Positions 63,396 through 64,000 of a DNA stretch of 64,000 nucleotides are shown piece by piece. The notes under the pieces were generated by a model, which had not been told where the DNA came from, ran no database searches, and saw only the letters and a program-made list of their open reading frames with translations. Made by a program: the position numbers and the translations under genes. The stretch comes from Gari tellinella (Eukaryota > Mollusca > Bivalvia > Cardiida > Psammobiidae): the NCBI GenBank assembly GCA_922989275.2, contig OV277866.1:54613246-54677245 (forward strand), in the 5' to 3' direction. Position 1 is the stretch's first letter, and every line of letters begins with the position of its first letter.

Positions 63396-63612
63396 GTAAC
63401 CCCTACACTGCCTTACCCCGAGTACAATAGTTGTTTGCAAACAGTTTGGATCCTGATCAGACGCCGCGTTATGCGGCGTCTGATCAGGATCCAAACTGTT
63501 TGATACTCATTTAAATATTTTTGAAATCAAAATACCTAAAAATTGAATTTAATAAATAAAAGCAGACGACAATTGTTTTAAATTGATGACGTCATGGCAG
63601 TGAAGGGTTTAA
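63396..63612 (+). mobile_element. Fam-B MITE, short type, intact
   Basis: GTAACCCCTACACTGCC to ATGGCAGTGAAGGGTTTAA. Perfect hairpin at 63436-63503 (GATCAGACGCCGCG, apex TTATG, mirror). GATGACGTCATGG at 63584. The remaining 63613-64000 shows nothing recognisable. Confidence 0.88.
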
Positions 63613-64000
63613 AATGCAATTATTTCATTGAATTGCAGCGCAAACCTTTCAGGCGTTCAAAACTATAAATCTGTGTGTAAAAATATAATTTATTAGCTCT
63701 TCTGTCGAGATAATATCAAAGGAAATTTGTTGTATCATATTCTACTTTATCAAGCCAATTATTAATTGATACCGGACCAGTTATGATCGCAATTATGATT
63801 TATCATGTCAATTTAAACATACATCTCGCGTAAGAGATCTATTTAAAGCAATTACATTGAGTTAACCGGATATTTTATATCTAATTGCGTTACGTTGATC
63901 TAATGGTTCATTTACATCTGTGTCTAACGAATGAACATAATCTTCATAAACTTTAAATACAAACTGCTCGCATATCTAAGGAACTGATAGTATACAACCG

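Overview
This window looks like repeat-rich, intron/exon-poor genomic DNA from an animal. A bivalve mollusc is my best guess. It is AT-rich, has no operons or ribosome-binding-site context, and carries a tRNA-derived SINE, a 5'-truncated non-LTR retrotransposon, two tandem-repeat-bearing elements that resemble the Helentron-associated ('pearl'-like) elements known from bivalves, and dozens of short terminal-inverted-repeat (TIR) elements. The species is inferred from repeat style only. I found no host gene I can name. The only convincing protein-coding sequence is a retrotransposon reverse transcriptase at 44377-46011.

Most of the window is a mosaic of short non-autonomous DNA transposons (MITEs). 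I label the families for this annotation only. Fam-A: TIR begins ACAGTGGAGAA, TA target, about 250 bp, roughly 30 copies. Fam-B: TIR begins CCCTTTCAC or CCCCTTCACTGCC after TTAA, about 200-250 bp. Fam-C: TIR begins ACAGCGTTCCCTCTC, TA target, about 280-380 bp. Fam-D: TIR begins CTCATTCACCC/CTTTGAACCC after TTAA, about 250 bp. Fam-E: CCCATTTATGCC after TTAA, about 200 bp. Fam-F: ACAGTAAAACCTCTC, TA target, about 208 bp. Fam-G: CCCTTTACC after TTAA. Fam-H: GGGGCCTGTTTCAT termini, about 245 bp. For Fam-A I call '+' the orientation in which the ATAAACGCGTTTACGC side comes first.

The striking property is modularity. Families A, B, C, D and E have unrelated ends and different target preferences (TA versus TTAA), yet all carry one kind of central near-perfect hairpin (class I: CAAACAGTTTGGA, then GATCAGACGCCG, then its mirror; D uses a variant). 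Families F and G, again one TA type and one TTAA type, share a second unrelated hairpin (class II: GCTTAAAGCAAGGTGACAG and its mirror). Nested insertions in the window let the empty sites be read directly. A Fam-D copy near 38.8-39.5 kb is split by a Fam-B copy flanked by TTAA and a Fam-A copy flanked by TA; a Fam-F copy near 2.0-2.4 kb is split by a Fam-D copy flanked by TTAA; and the two Helentron-like elements (3001-4028 and 4700-5722) sit inside Fam-E and Fam-D copies at T-runs.

Layout. 1-6 kb: fragments of F, D, G, H and E and the two tandem-repeat elements. 7-35 kb: dense A, B, C, D and F copies, with a few quieter stretches (17.5-19 kb, 22.1-22.9 kb, 23.2-23.7 kb), a foldback element at 26.9-27.6 kb, SINE-like insertions at 23.9 and 31.9 kb, and a triple tandem of Fam-A at 33.9-34.8 kb. 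35-44 kb: older, degenerate copies and the triple nest. 44.3-46.9 kb: the LINE, itself hit by MITEs. 47.4 kb: a long young hairpin. 49.4-51.5 kb: a 2.08 kb element with Fam-A TIRs but a different interior. 51.5-53 kb: mostly unique sequence. 54.8-55.5 kb: an element rich in ACCGAT repeats. 57-63.6 kb: B, D, G and A copies.
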